A stretch of 64,000 bases of DNA from Topomyia yanbarensis (GCF_030247195.1 NC_080670.1:217722546-217786545), one strand, 5' to 3'. Shown: positions 24,311-42,550, numbered from the stretch's first letter. Notes: generated by a model not told the origin, from the letters alone. Numbers and translations: made by a program.

Positions 24311-25650
24311 GAACCGTACACTCAATATCACAATCAGAATCATGGCCAATCGCAATTGACCTTAAGCAGTGTTCTAGTGGGTGACATTTCCCGTCTTGTC
24401 TGCAGTTGTAGTGGGTGATTCTGACACGGAGTCCTTTCGAGACCACTACATTACTATAGCTCCAGTAGAACAACTCTAAAAAAAAATTTCCTTGTTGAAA
24501 AAAATCATGCTAATTCATCATAATTAAACATTTATGATGAATTTGCATGAATTTAAAAAAATGTATGAATTTATAAATTGATGAGATTGAATCCTACATA
24601 CACATCCCAAATACAATTTGAAAATCAAATCAATTACTCAGAAATAGTTTTGCATCGAGTAACTTCTTAAACAAGATCGCTTAAGATTCTGCATGAATAT
24701 CCACAAATCATAAGCGACCTAAACAGCTAGACTTGTCCGAGAAACGTCCTTGATCACATGGGAACTAACAAAAACGGAAAAAAGAAATAAGTGAATGGAC
24801 CATAAAACAGCGAGAAGTTTGTAGCTAAGCAAACTTAAGGCAAGAAAGATGCTTCAAATTCTAGAAATACCCCAAACAAAAACTTTTTGGTCTTTTCAGT
24901 AGGATATTTGCTTATCACTTCGATGGAAAACCCAATGCACCTAATTTTAATCTCTTAGATTTTAATGAAATAGATCGTAGAGTGTAATAGGAGTTTTGTT
25001 CGCGAAACCGCGAGATGGAGTTTCCTGTTACACCGTCATGACGTCTATCAAAATCGCATATACGCATTGCCGTCTCTTTTTCTCTGCCGCCGTACGCACA
25101 TAGCACGGCCAGCGATGATTGCTTTGAGTTCGTTCATTACGTTTTTTGTGTGTAGTGTGTGTCAAGAGGACGAATATTTTTTCTTCCCCCGCTGAAATTC
25201 GTGATATATTTGCGCATATTCGGGACGCTTTGGGATCATTTTGTCCGTTCGATATGTAGCACAGGTGCCAAGAGATCCGAGAGTGTTAAATATCCTTCCG
25301 CAGGTGTATAATCGTTAGCGGAAAGAGTGATTTCATTTCGATCGAGTTGTGAATTCTTTTGTTGTTGAGTGCCACCAGAAGAAAATTAGATTAAAGAAAA
25401 AAGGAGGAGCGAGAAGAAGACGTTCGTCGTCGTAAAATATTCTGCATCGGAGTTAGGGAAGTGCCTATGGATCGGTCGGTAGGTCGGGTCTTATGTATGT
25501 GGTTCTTAGTGTGACTGCTGGCACCTGCTGCTCGCAGAATCAAAGGTTAGCTTATCGCGGGCTACTGCAGGGTCCAAACATTGTCGCTATTGAAGTTGGG
25601 AAGAAGATTAAGGTAACAGAGTGTCAATTGGGATTGCTCCGTAAGCCAGG

Positions 25651-30764
<5,114 letters not shown>

Positions 30765-32270
30765 AATTCCTCCAAAGCTGGATAGCCACATTGTTTGCTC
30801 TTGTATCTTCAAAAACTTGACATTAATTGGATAAAGAGCGAAAAAATAGATGCTGGAAGCTGTTACTACTTTACTACTACTATTATAACTGCGTCGGCAA
30901 CAACTGTTACTACTAAAATACGTTAGCATCTAGTGATAATCAAGACAATAACAAACATCTCCCGACCAACTCTGAAACGCTGACAAATGCAAAAAAACCA
31001 AACAGCAGCTCAAACTTCATCAGATAATAAAAACGAGCTATTTCATACTAAGGCAATCATTTTGCATTTAGACATTTTTGGTACATTATTATCATATAAC
31101 TAGGCTTATTTTACCAATTTTTTCGCCAGATACGACTAATTTTAATATTTCCTAAAACTAAAACAGAAGTCAGATCGAAACGTTGTCTGTCAACGTTTTT
31201 TTTCTGTTTTAGCAACATGATCTAATATTTTCAAGCACACTAGGTTGATATATTGTTTTTGTAGACGCTTTATCCTTCAACTGGACATTCCTGCTATATT
31301 ACAAATAGCTATTACTATTGCAGATTCTGCACTTTCCATATTACTTTCCCTCTGCTTTGGCTAACCTTGACTGACTGACTTATTCTTATCCATTTCTGTT
31401 TGGCTCTAGCGCGATAAAATGAATGTTTACTTAAAATCTTCATTAACACCAACAAAAACGATCCATTTCTGTTTGGCTCTAGCGCGATAAAATGAATGTT
31501 TACTTAAAATCTTCATTAACACCAACAAAAACGATCCATTTCTGTTTGGCTCTAGCGCGATAAAATGAATGTTTACTTAAAATCTTCATTAACACCAACA
31601 AAAACGACGATAATAAGATATACTTAGTTGTTCGTAAATTATTCGTTTTTATTAAGAAAAACAATCAAACTATTATCTAAGGATACAAGTTAGCATTTGT
31701 TCTAGTGTTGTGCATCGTATGTTGATAAGCTGTTAGGGTTCTTAAATAATCAAGTAACAAATGTGGACAAATATGGAGTTATAATTCCAATAATAGATGG
31801 AAAAGTGGGATACCAGTGCAGCTTTCATGGGAAGACAAGTGTGCAAAAAGCGGAAACCTACGTGTATTTGTAGCTAGCATTTACTTTTTTTTGGGCGAAA
31901 CTCGTTAAAAATTGTACAGTATGTAATCGTTATCGTATATATATTTAAAAGATTTTTTTTATTAAACAACTTTTATATGTATAGTGAACAAATTCCATTT
32001 TACAAAACAAGTGCCTTCGAAACGTAATTTAAAGAGTATCTATATCTACTATATATCATTGGAAAAAAAAACTAGCCAACACAAGCAATGGGCCCACAGT
32101 AACGGTGAAACAGGGAACAATTAACGAGCTAAACGATATACACAATGATTGTGAACTTTATAGTTACATATTTCCCACTTTTTTAATCTAACGGCTCATC
32201 GAATAAAACTTTGTACATTCTGAACAATCGTATCTACTAGTTCTAATACTATTCGAACAAAAATCATTTT
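30765..32270 (+). other. Rok 3' UTR and flank
   Basis: AT-rich sequence with several possible polyadenylation signals, the clearest being gaataaaact (AATAAA at 32202-32207). It carries a perfect 73-bp triplication (listed separately). No ORF of interest is present, and the distal limit of the UTR is unknown. Confidence 0.55.
31391..31608 (+). repeat. Three identical 73-bp tandem repeats in the Rok 3' flank
   Basis: The unit begins catttctgtttggctctagc, and its starts are at 31391, 31464 and 31537, exactly 73 bases apart. The three copies are identical by eye until the array ends in ..aaaaacga at 31608. Perfect identity implies a recent expansion, gene conversion or an assembly artefact. If the 3' UTR extends to 32202, the array is transcribed with Rok. 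Confidence 0.93.
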
Positions 32271-34330
32271 ATTCCTAACTATAGAATTCTGGATCTTTGA
32301 TGTTTGCAGAAAAAGTGTGTTTTTCTGGGAGCTCTTTAATTTTGGGCAGGTAGCCTTGGGAAAATTGCCTGTGGGGGGTAAAGTTTTCGGTCAAAGTTTG
32401 CCTGGTTAGTGCATTTCTGGATTTTCGGCCCTTGGACGCAACGACTTTCGACGTCAACGGTATCCCTGATGTTGCGGAAGATGGTGCGAGGGTCGTCTAT
32501 ACGACAGGATTGGCCAGCTTTAACTCGAGAAGTACGAAGAGTAAGTCCGAGAAGATGTATCATCGTTATATTGTTTAGAGCCATCGGTGTCTATGTGGAG
32601 CGTGATTTAGAAAGCGGCTTTCAACAAGTTGGTGGTATGCTGTTATTGTGACTTCTTGTGCCGACGTGTGGTATCGTAGTGTTCCGGGGGCGGGGCTATA
32701 CAGGGTAAAGTTGTGTGAGTGGTAGGGAAAATCTCGCGAATTCTTCGTGGATTTCATTGGGTGTTACCATTGTTACCCAGTCGTCGTCTCCGCATATCCT
32801 TCCGCATGCCGAAAGGTTATTATGGCGGTTGTCCACCGGAAGGGGAGTACGCATTAATGCAGGCATTTTCGGCTGTTGTCTAGTCCGGATGGATCAATGA
32901 TTTAGGGGAGCCAGGATTAAATTTATCTCCTTGGAATCATCCCGATGATTTCCACGCCGCTGTAGAAACGGCTTGCTGATTGTTAATGTGCTATGTAAAA
33001 AGTTACGGTTGCATTTTGGGTGTCGGGTTGTAGGGAGTCAAGGTGCTGTCTATCCGTATCAGGATGTCGGTTGCTCGATGGCGAGAAGAGCATGGATGAG
33101 CTCATTGAGGTTATAATTAGTCCTGGTGTTTGCGTTTCGACTTCGTCTCTTGAGATCCACGGTATTTGACTAATGTACCGGGCTGACGCTAAGTTCAAAA
33201 TTGGAAACACTACTTGTGAACACACTAAACGTCTTCTTCATCGAGGTTGCCTATTTGAGGACGGCGTTGACTGCTGCTTGTATTCAGAGTCTTAGTTTTT
33301 CCCGTAACGACGAGTAGAATGTCATCGAAGTGTACAAAATGGAAGATTCCGTTCAGTAGGCTAAAGAAAATTGATTATGAAGAAAAGGGCTCAGACTAGC
33401 CACTACTGATACCGCTATTTCCCGCTGAGTGCATCAATTTTCGCCAAATTTCCTCCGTGGGTGAATCGAGATCCGTCCAAGAAGTTTCTCAAGCTTGCCG
33501 ATTTGGCTTCGGTGACGACTTTTCACGCAGTATTGAGAAACTGTTTGAGCTTAGCTGTATAGATCTGGCTGTCGACCAGCATTTTCTGTTCGAAGAGCTG
33601 GTCGGCGATTTATAATTGCATTGGCTTCTTCGGTGCTCTTTTGAAGGGGCGGCATCCCCTAATCCAAGGGATACCGAATTCGGCAGATTGGTGTATGATC
33701 TCCGTTAGTTCGTCTGGGGAGTACTCCTTGTGTAGTCGAGATTATAACGAAAGCGAATGTTCTGTTATTCCGGTAGGCCTCTTTGTATATGAGCCGCCGA
33801 CAGCGGGATGTTGAGGTCTTATGAGTTACCAGTATGAGATGGTGCTCGCTATTGCATGGATCTTCGAGTACGGACCACAAGTAGTTGGGTGTTCGGGCAT
33901 ATTGGCATATTGGGGACAGCACGGATCCTCTAGCGAACGTCTGGCGTCTGTCATTAAAGATTATTGTGGTGAACTGGGGGATATCCTTCTTGTGGCTGTA
34001 AAGGGGCCTGCACGGGATCCGCATGGGCCGCGCTTACGATCTTTTTTCGTTGCGATCGTAACTGTTATGGGTGTTGTGCTCTTCCTGAGCGGGTGGTCGA
34101 CAAGGTGTCGGCTGGATGTACTTTTCTCCGAAAGAGTTTTGGAGCGCTGGGCTGATCTTGTTCGCGTCGGTCGGGTATCGTACATCCGCAGACAAAACGT
34201 ATGTCAGCGATAAGGCCTGTTCCCTAGCGCTCATATGCATGGTGTTCTCGATTACGGGGTGTTGTAGTTCGGTGGGTTGTTACTGGGGCATCGTTTGTTG
34301 ATCATCTTCTTTGGAAGGTTGGTTTTTCCA
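32270..34330 (-). mobile_element. Heavily decayed retroelement-like sequence
   Basis: This stretch is more GC-rich than its surroundings and carries many broken minus-strand frames. They include a Pro/Arg/Thr/Ser-rich gag-like piece (34240-33960), an endonuclease-linker-like piece (ADQLFEQKMLVDSQIYTAK, near 33560) and an RNase H-like HIDTDGSKQYND (near 32590). Stops and frameshifts occur throughout. It lies directly downstream (minus orientation) of the LINE at 34380-35810. Its relation to that element is unclear, and it may be a second insertion. Clade is not assigned. Confidence 0.4.
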
Positions 34331-34379
34331 AGGACAGGATGGTTGTGGTAGGCTTGTGGTTTATTTATTTGTTGTATAG

Positions 34380-35810
34380 TCGCCAACAGACCCCTTGCCC
34401 CAATGGCGTTGCTAACACTAATTACATTTGAGTACCGGCAAAATTTGAGCTTTTATCGAATTCCTCGTCAAGTGGAAATCAAAGACCATCGCTACACTGA
34501 AAAATACGCTGAAGTCAGGCAATAGCGCTCTGACGACTATAGTTGGTTCTCCTGAACGGTAATCGCAGGAGAGAGTAATTGCGTGAAGGTCGAATGGGCA
34601 CTTGAAGATCCAGGTATCCGGAGATTGTAGAGCCATCCACCCTGGCACACAGTAGCTCCGAGACGAACAGAGCTCGTGAGCAGCCCCTCCGGATGCCTAG
34701 AGTGTCGAGCAGTATCAACTGATAGCGGTTTTCGTAGCTCGACAGCTGAAATCTGAAGGAAGATGTCGGAGTGCGAAGTGTTTGAACTGGCATTGGAAAG
34801 CCTCGATTCTGTCAATGCTGATCTTGTAGTACGGGTTGCAAACAACAGAACAATATTCTAGTGCTGAGCGATCCAATGCGCAATAGGGCGATTTTAGACA
34901 GCATAGTCTCTAAAATTGTTCGTTATACGGAAGATGAATTCAAGCTGTTTTGGCTTGAACGTTAATGCCGAATCCATAATGGCTCCGAGATCCTTGACGT
35001 GAGAGCGTGTTGAAATGCTCGAGTCTATCAAATGGTAGTTAAACTGAATCTGATGGCGTTTTGCGTATCACGTTTACGTGGTTGAGCATTTACTCGGATT
35101 TAAAACCATTCTGTTCAGATCATACCACACAACGCACTAAAGCTCTCTAGTACACTCTGAAGATTTGTCGAAAAAATTCATATCGGAGAAAGAAAGGCAG
35201 GGTTCTTTTAATTTAATATAGACGTCATTAAAATAGAGGGGGAATATTACTGGGCCGCGATGGCTTCCTTGCCGGATGTAGCAAAAAATGGTGCAGATAG
35301 ATAGCCTGCTGATTTGGAGTTGCCTTTGAACGAAACCAGCGCGGAAGATGTCTGTAAGTACCGAGTTTTTCCAGTTTCGCGCGATACCATGGTTGATTTT
35401 GTCGAATCCATCGAGTATATATGTTATGAACGAAAGCAGGTTGGTCGTTGTCAATCTTTAGACGTCTGCAGAGTAGTGTTTTGCAGGGAAAGAAAATACG
35501 GTCCCAAACATCTAGCTCGAATAGTTTGGATACTACACTTAGGCACGAAATTCCTCGATAATTATCGATGTTCGATTAGTTTCCCTGGACCGGAAACATG
35601 TGGAATGCTTTCCAACAAGTAGGAAATATTCCCATCATATTCCCATATTCCTGGAGCATCCTAAAGAAGAAGTGAGATTTGCAGCAGTGGCGACTTGTGG
35701 TGTAAGGCGTTCGTCGAAAAAAACGCTCGAAAATTTGTCGAAGAACATCCGGCAGATTTCCTTAGTGATACCTAAAATTTTCATTTAATGACATATAAGG
35801 AAAACTGTAC
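34380..35810 (-). pseudogene. Jockey-like non-LTR retrotransposon ORF2 remnant (reverse transcriptase)
   Basis: Minus-strand broken frames match the reverse transcriptase and C-terminus of Jockey-type LINEs. They read, in order: a CSIQTIRA/LGPYF-like finger region (35600-35470), TTTNLLSFITYILDGF..FDKINH (35450-35380), QGSHRGPVIFPLYFNDV (around 35250), and LSFSDMNFF where FADD is expected. They continue with ALDRSALEYCSVVCNPYY..IDRIEA (34900-34820) and SYENRYQLILLDTLGIRR..ALFVSELL..LLRLPFRRTNY (34760-34540). The catalytic Asp-Asp is damaged (SDM), and stops and frameshifts abound, so it is dead. Minus-strand text near 34370 (caacaaataaataaa) may be its 3' end. Confidence 0.8.
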
Positions 35811-38163
35811 CCTGATTCGGAAAGCCTTAAAATTTATCAAATAGATGTATTAAGAAAGAAAACAACAATGTCAATATGTCAAATTTTTATTTTTTAGTTA
35901 TTTTGTCGGACTTGCAACTTGATCCGATTTTTTCTGCTGATCTCTGTTTTCCCGTATTGCCAGCCAACACATTCGAGAGAAATAAAAAAAATACAAAGGG
36001 ATTTGATGCTGGAGCGCAGTTGTTTTTTCACCAGTTTTTTTTTGTTGGTACTATTTTACTATTTTGTGAACCTACTATACTAATATTCAGTTTACCGTTG
36101 TTTTTTTTTATTATTGAAGTATAAATTAAACCCTAAGTAAAAATTGAACAAAATTACTTGGTGTACTTTATATGACAGTTCTATCTAAACGTAATTTACG
36201 TCTCCTAAGTTTGCGTAGAAGAGTTGTTTTTGCTTCGCACGATGTAAATGTGTTCTTGCTCTTACACTTACGCTATTTTTTTTTTTATCTAAGTTCGATT
36301 TAGTTTCTTTCATGTGTAGAGGTTTCTCATGCTCATTCTTGTTTCGCTTATTAGAAAACATTCCTAAAGATAAAACACAGATAAGGGACTAATTGTAAAA
36401 ATTAAATGTTTAGCTTTCTATTGTTCTATTTTGTATTATATCTATTAGTTTATTTTGCTTGTAGATGTTCATTTCATGGAACAAAATCAATCTCAACAAC
36501 TTCTACACCACCATTCTTCGCATGATTTTCCAGTATGTAGAAGGAATCCCATCTAACGTGGAAGAATTATGCGTTGATTGGCAGTGCTTTCACCAGACAT
36601 TAATCAGAAATGATGAACAGTAAGGAGGATGCAGAACTCTGACGAGGCAAATGTAGAGATTGAGTTTAAAATGCTATCAATTCTTGCTTAAGATTTAAAT
36701 ATCATATAACTGCATATAAGATCTTCACTGTGTTTACGGCACTATAATTTTCTTTTTTAATTATTCTCAACTACACAAGAAAGTAATATACCAATTACAC
36801 TACAATTTGTTAAATATCAATTGCAAATTTGACAACGTAAACAAATAGAAGCTCTTATCTGCAGTTTCGTGGTACTCAAAATTTATGCAAGAATTGATCG
36901 AACCAGAAGCAGTTATTTTTATTAGAGTTTTAAAGATGAAAATTGATAATCGGATCAACACATGAATTGTTCACGTTTTCAACGTATTTTTTATGTAGCA
37001 GAGAAACTATGTAGGTTATTTTGGTTGCTGTTCCTTGATATCTCGTTCCATACGGGTAGTAACGGATCACATATTGTGTTCTGTTTGTATTGGAATATGT
37101 TTGTTTCTCTATACCTTAAATAAAAGTAAATGGTAGTTTCTTAAAGTTCCGTTAAAGCATTTTTTTTAATTAAAAAAATCTATCTCGTATAAGCATTTGT
37201 TTGCTTTCAAAAAGTGCTAAATATTGCCTAGTAGTGTACATACTAAGCCATACTTCAATTTGTCTCATTTTTTCTTGTTTTTTTCTAGATTTAAATTATT
37301 GTGTTTCTGTTTCGTTCTGAATCGGCTAAAACAAATTACGCGTTTTGTTGTCAACTTTACTCCAAGTTCATGTTACATGATTAATTGGGGTTCCCCTTTG
37401 CTTAAGTCATATTCAATTATTATGTAGTAGTACATACTAAGTTTTGTATTAGAGCTAACTTTCACATATTGAACGGGTTCGACTATCGTTTTTCGCTAAA
37501 ATTAGCGCGATTTTTTTATGTTTCTGACGCACTGCTCCTAAAGCGTGAGTTTTTTTTATGTGTTTGCCTTTTGCAAAAATAATCGGGAAACGATATTTAG
37601 CGGTTCAACTGATGATACTGAAATAGAAAAAAGGTTTAACTGTTAGATTGTCATATGTTTTGGTGTATACCCTATATCGAGTACCAAATGGCATTTCAAA
37701 TAACGATCTACATAATCTACCCACCAAAAAATGGAGACGAATAACTGTTCGGGTTCAAAGCTAGTAAACACACCAAAACCCCGAAAATACAAAAAAAGGA
37801 TATGTATGTATATGATTGGAACACACTGTGGTTTGATTATTTCGTGATTGAAAACCAGTTTTTATTATATATTGTATGTACTTATATTATTTTAGAAACA
37901 TTTGATTCGTTTCAAAAACTAGAATAATGCCGAAGCTTAATTTTAAGCTGGTTTTCTATTTCGTTTTATTATCCGCCTCTTTTTAATTTAACTATATCAC
38001 ATTCAACACGCGTAAAAATGAACAAAGACTATAGAGAAGATACATAGTCGGGTATAGGTATATGCATTCTTTTGTGTCTAGAGAGAAGAAAAAGAACTGT
38101 CCGTCGTGATGAGCTCATGAACTTCATCCATACTGGTTGAACTAGGCAGAATTTGCTGCTTTT
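35811..38163. other. AT-rich spacer and rasputin 3' UTR
   Basis: No coding exon is seen. Poly-T stretches and short frames only occur. Minus-strand AATAAA signals (TTTATT on +) at 37965-37970 and 37861-37866 are placed 190-300 bases past the rasputin stop and are the best candidates for its polyadenylation. How far the 3' UTR reaches beyond them cannot be told. Confidence 0.5.
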
Positions 38164-40545
38164 CTAACGTCGTCCTCCGTAAATGTTGCTAGAACCGCCC
38201 CCGTAATTGTTGCTACTTACGTTTCCATTTCCGGACCGTTGTCCAGCGCCGGACACGCTGCTTCTCTCGGAACGTTGATATCCACCCCGTGTACTTCCGC
38301 CACCTACTCCACCTAGTCCACGTTGACCAGAACCACCACGATTCATACTACCTGGTGGACCACCAAGACCTCCTCGCTGCTGATTACCTGGGCCGCCTGG
38401 GCCACCACCGCGAGGTCCATTGCCTCCATTTCCCCCAAGATTGTTACTACCGATTCGACCACCCGTTTCGCCTGGTCCGCGCATTCGTGTCTTCTTTTCT
38501 TCCACGTTTAACTTCTGACCGTCAGGAGAATTCTCCGGGAAGTACAGAGGCTGCAAAACATTGATCAATTGATACATCTCACACGAAGTGCCTATATAAA
38601 GTCGACTCACCATATTTGAAAGACAATTCTGTACAGAAGCTGGATCCTCGTACGTTAGGAAACCATAGTTGGGTGTAGCTCGAACCCCTGGCATCTTTTG
38701 ACCGGGCTTTGAGTGTATGCGCAAATCAACAACGGTGCCATACTTACTGAACAACGTTTTCAGCTCTTCTTCTGTGGCGTGATGTGGAATGTTACCCAGG
38801 AAGAGCTGGTGGTTATCACCAAACTGAGCATTGCTACTCTGTCGACGCTCTGCAGGAAATAAGGAATAATTCAACTTGTAAGGATGTGAACATCATTAAA
38901 ACTAACCATCGTTATCATTATTGTAATTTCGCTGATAACTAGGACGACTGTCCTGCTGTCTAAGAGAACTTGGTCCACTTCCACCACTGGAAGGACCATT
39001 GCCACGAATAGGTCTCTGTTGATTCGGTACACGTTGTGGCATTGGAGCGTTCTGTCCACTCAGATCCTGCTGAGGCTGACGATCGTACTTATTGCCACCA
39101 AGACCTAAGTTGCTGTTGCTACCAGGCCCACTATTAACAGAGCTAGTGGTTTGCAGTGAAGATGACGGTGGCGGGGATAAGGCAGACTGTCGGCCGGTTG
39201 TTGCATTGCTGTAACCTTGTTGATGGTGTTGTGTTTGCTGATGGTGATGGTGGGATGAAATAGAAGCAAAACTTAACGGGCCAGTTCCGGTGACGCCTGT
39301 TCCACCGGATTTTACCAGATTCGCGTAGGTTTTTGGTTCATTAGAAATCTGTTGCTGTAATGGTGCAACCTGTGCTTGGTGCTGATCAATTAAATCCGAT
39401 GATCCATGGCCCATGTGGTGCAGATCAAGAGAATCACTTGCTTCAGCAGGAGTAGGATCGTTAACAGAGGGTAAAACAGTATCCAGTTCACTCATAGTAA
39501 TAGTACTTGCTATTGGTTCAGGTTCTGGAATCTGTACAGGTTGAATAGGCTGTTGTGGCGGGATTGATTGTGAGGGAATTTGCTGCGGGACCGGTTGAGG
39601 TTGGAACTGTTGTGCCGCTTGTTGAAGTGGAACCACTTGCTGTTGCGTCAGGTGCTGAATCGGATCAACCGTAATCGGTCCAGTTGTCATGTTGGGAACT
39701 TGCTGCATTATTGGAGTCTGTAGATGAACAGCACCAACTGGAAGATGGCCACCTGACGCTTGCATAATATTGGTATTAGCTTGCGGTGGAGCTGTTTTCA
39801 TCAGATCATCATGAACCCCATTGAGTTGCTGCGGCTGTTGAGCTTGTTGTGGTGGACCATAGCTAGAAATTAGTCCAGCTGGAGTAGCACTGACTACACC
39901 TGGTGGATAATACAGCTGCTGTTGTTGTTGTTGCGGTTGTTGCTGTTGCTGCGTTTGATGGCCGATGTCTTGGGCCACACCAGCAGGAGAAGCAACATTT
40001 TGATGCTCTGCAACAACATTGCTCTCGACTTCGCCTTCATCTTCACCACCGGAGCGTTCGTTCTCGTCAAGCTCATCGTCAGAGTATACGTCCTGGTAGC
40101 GAAATATGTCATTATGGACATAATACTTCTTAGGCGATTGCGCCGCCAGTACAAATGTTTGGGTGAACCGACGCATAGGTTGACCATCGTTGGACAGTTC
40201 ACCCGTCACCTGCACAACCACTCCATTGCCGAGGGTAGCCTGTGAATCAACCTGACTGATCTTGGCATGGCAATCGCGGAAATTCAACTGTTGTATCTTG
40301 TTATGAATTTGCTTTTGACCGATGACTAGTGTTGCTTCCTGGTTCTTCGAGTCCAAGCCACCATGTACAAAACTCGAATAGTTATTATAGAAGCTATAAC
40401 AGAGTTTTTTTATGAATGTTATTGACTTTATTAGCTGAACTTCTTACCGGTGGAGGTGATCCGGCGCCTTATTTAAAAGGGTGTAGTATTGGCGCACGAA
40501 TTCGCGACCAACGCTTTGTGGTGATGGTTGTGCTTCCATTACCAT
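38164..40545 (-). CDS. rin: Rasputin / G3BP (Ras-GAP SH3-binding protein)
   Basis: Four minus-strand exons encode about 736 aa: 40448-40545 (ATG at 40545-40543), 38907-40393, 38611-38849 and 38164-38550. G3BP is an RNA-binding scaffold that nucleates stress granules and, in flies, acts in Ras/Rho signalling. The N-terminal NTF2-like domain is clear ([78 protein letters not shown]). It is followed by an acidic stretch ([17 protein letters not shown]) and a very long Gln/Pro-rich linker of about 350 residues, typical of insects. An RRM ([28 protein letters not shown]) and an RGG/Gly-rich tail complete it. Two nearby ATGs exist (MVMEAQPSP); the first is used. The last intron (38551-38610) is 60 bp and stop-free in frame. 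Confidence 0.96.
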
Positions 40546-41945
40546 TTCCTAAGAGCAAGCTGTATGTGGTTTAGATGCTGTAAGAAATTAAACCGTTATT
40601 CAGCGTTTACCGAAAAGCACTAATATTTGTCGGTGTAATTTTATTGAAAACGATATTGTGTCGGTTTACCTGTAGTATCAGGACAAGGAAATTTGCTTTG
40701 GACGATATAAATTACTTGATTTGAGCAAACGAAATTTGTGTATCGTGGGTGTGTAGTTTGTGTATCATGGGTGTGTAGTGCATTTGAGAAGTAAAACATA
40801 CATACTCATAGAACCAAGCTAAAAAAAAACTATGCGCAGCAATTAATTCGAACAGCCTTGTAGAAATTATTCCCTATTATTTGTAATATGTACAAGTTAT
40901 AAAGTGCCTTTAAGATAACTTGCTATGTCCTAGCCAAAAACATGGTATTTCGATATGTACTGGGAATTAATTGGAAAGTTTTATAATACCGCTGTAATAA
41001 TCGAATGAGAAAGTAAACAAAGGCTCTCATATTTTGAAATAGTGGTTTAAAAAAAATTATGCTAGATATCTTGCTCTAATACGACGCAATTTATGACCGA
41101 CGTACTATTGCTTGTCGAAAAAAAGAGAAAAATTCTATCAGTGCATACGCCTCAACATTGCCTTTGCAGATGTATGTGTGTGGTCTTGATTCTGCAAAAG
41201 CCTACTCGGTCTGGAAGTGCTCTTTTATGGCGTCAGCGGATTTTTCTTGTAAAAACCCAGGCGTCTCCGAATACTATGCACGTGGATCTGCTGCCATAAA
41301 TAATTAACCCATTTGGGTAAGGACTGTTTGGAGGTAAACTCGCAAAAAAAGGCTAATTTCCGTGCCTTTGTTGCCGAACAGGTTCAGTCGAAAACTTCTA
41401 GGTTAAATATGGCATCATCCATCATGTGTGTAAATATTCCATAAAATGGCAATCATTTTGAGCCAACCAGATAAAAATGTGCCCCTGAAATGAAAAAAAT
41501 ATTGTAACTCACCTTCGCTGCTGTTGAAAAAATGTATTTAGAGCCGATTTTGATGAGAAGATACGAGTTTTGTTCTAGTTGCAGATAAAACCGGGACAGC
41601 ACCGCCTTCTTCACCTTTTCACTCTTTCTATACGAGTACGGCACACGGTGGACGGGTTGCGAACACACTTTCCTTGTGGTCGCGAAATGGATTCCAAAAT
41701 GCAGTAGGTAGATACAGAAGAACTTCACTCACCAACAATACCTTTTTTGTTGTTTGAAGATAAAGCACCGAAATTACCAAACTTCTAACGTTGCAATAAA
41801 AAGATTTCGGCCGAATTTTCCTTCAAGAAAAAGGATAGATGCGGATGAAACTACAGTCCCGATTTTTTATTCTCCACTCTTTTATGCGCTATATTGAGTT
41901 CTACAAGATGACGACACGAATGAACTCATGGTGAATAAAGTTCAT

Positions 41946-42071
41946 GTTTGACAATTCTCGGTGGTTTGTTTACCTTGTCAGTTGCGTGAGTGCGAGTGCA
42001 ACGGGTGCTCATCTATTACATTCGAACTCACGTAACTTCCATGTAAACAAACCACCGAGAATTGTCAAACG
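41946..42071. mobile_element. Foldback MITE, 27-bp perfect arms, 8-bp target duplication
   Basis: The arms 41947-41973 and 42043-42069 are perfect reverse complements (core gacaattctcggtggtttg). The element is flanked by the direct repeat aagttcat at 41938-41945 and 42072-42079. The 8-bp duplication suggests mobilisation by a hAT-type transposase. A second, weaker inverted pair lies inside (ttgcgtgagtgcgag / ttcgaactcacgtaa). Non-coding. Confidence 0.75.
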
Positions 42072-42164
42072 AAGTTCATCCGGCTCATTTTGTGGGGTTA
42101 CGTCGGTCGGTGTAAAACCTAATATTATACTTTCACTAACACATCTTTGAAAAGATCGAGGATG

Positions 42165-42325
42165 ATTACAGTGCTGCCAGTTTAGTACACGCTTGCCAAA
42201 TATTACTCAGGTTTTGAACTGCTTGACGAAATTTCCAACTTTTGGTTAGAATCTGACAGTTCAAGTGTTATTTCCAAAATAACTATTCTGACAAGCCGAT
42301 AGAAAAACTTGCCAATTCGATAGTA
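42165..42325 (+). repeat. Unclassified repeat R1, intact copy
   Basis: This segment (ccagtttagtacacgcttg .. gttttgaactg .. ttagaatctgacagttcaag .. caattcgatag) is repeated at 43320-44310. There it is split by two later insertions. It has no coding frame or recognised termini. Its main use is as the empty-site reference for the nested insertion. Confidence 0.7.
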
Positions 42326-42550
42326 TTTATTTTTTTTACATGGTGCAGAAAGCGCAATTATCAATATTTTTCGTTAAAACGCAGGTAGGAAGATGTCAAC
42401 AAAACTATGGATAAAGCTTGGCGAACCCTATACAAGACAGAAATATTGTCAATAAATTTATTGACAAGACTGCTTCAATCCATCATTCCCATTTAAATTC
42501 TACAGAATCAATATTTTGAAGATGACCTTACACCATCAATATATTGATCA

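Larger units (their letters stand above)
22467..25650. other. Repeat-rich spacer and probable Rok 5' leader
   Basis: This stretch contains a tRNA-derived SINE (22796-22976) and an unclassified repeat (about 23590-24310). Positions about 24510-24545 form a short hairpin (attcatcataa / ttatgatgaat). From about 25140 the sequence looks like a transcription start and leader for Rok (GC richer, no upstream frame conserved). No additional coding exon is supported. Confidence 0.5.

Noticed and set aside
31391..31608. CRISPR-like array
   Set aside because: The units are fully identical 73-mers without variable spacers, in an animal genome; it is a plain tandem repeat.
41453..41728. 91-codon minus-strand ORF between rin and sqd
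   Set aside because: No family match; the good donor inside it fits an untranslated rin exon better than a coding gene.
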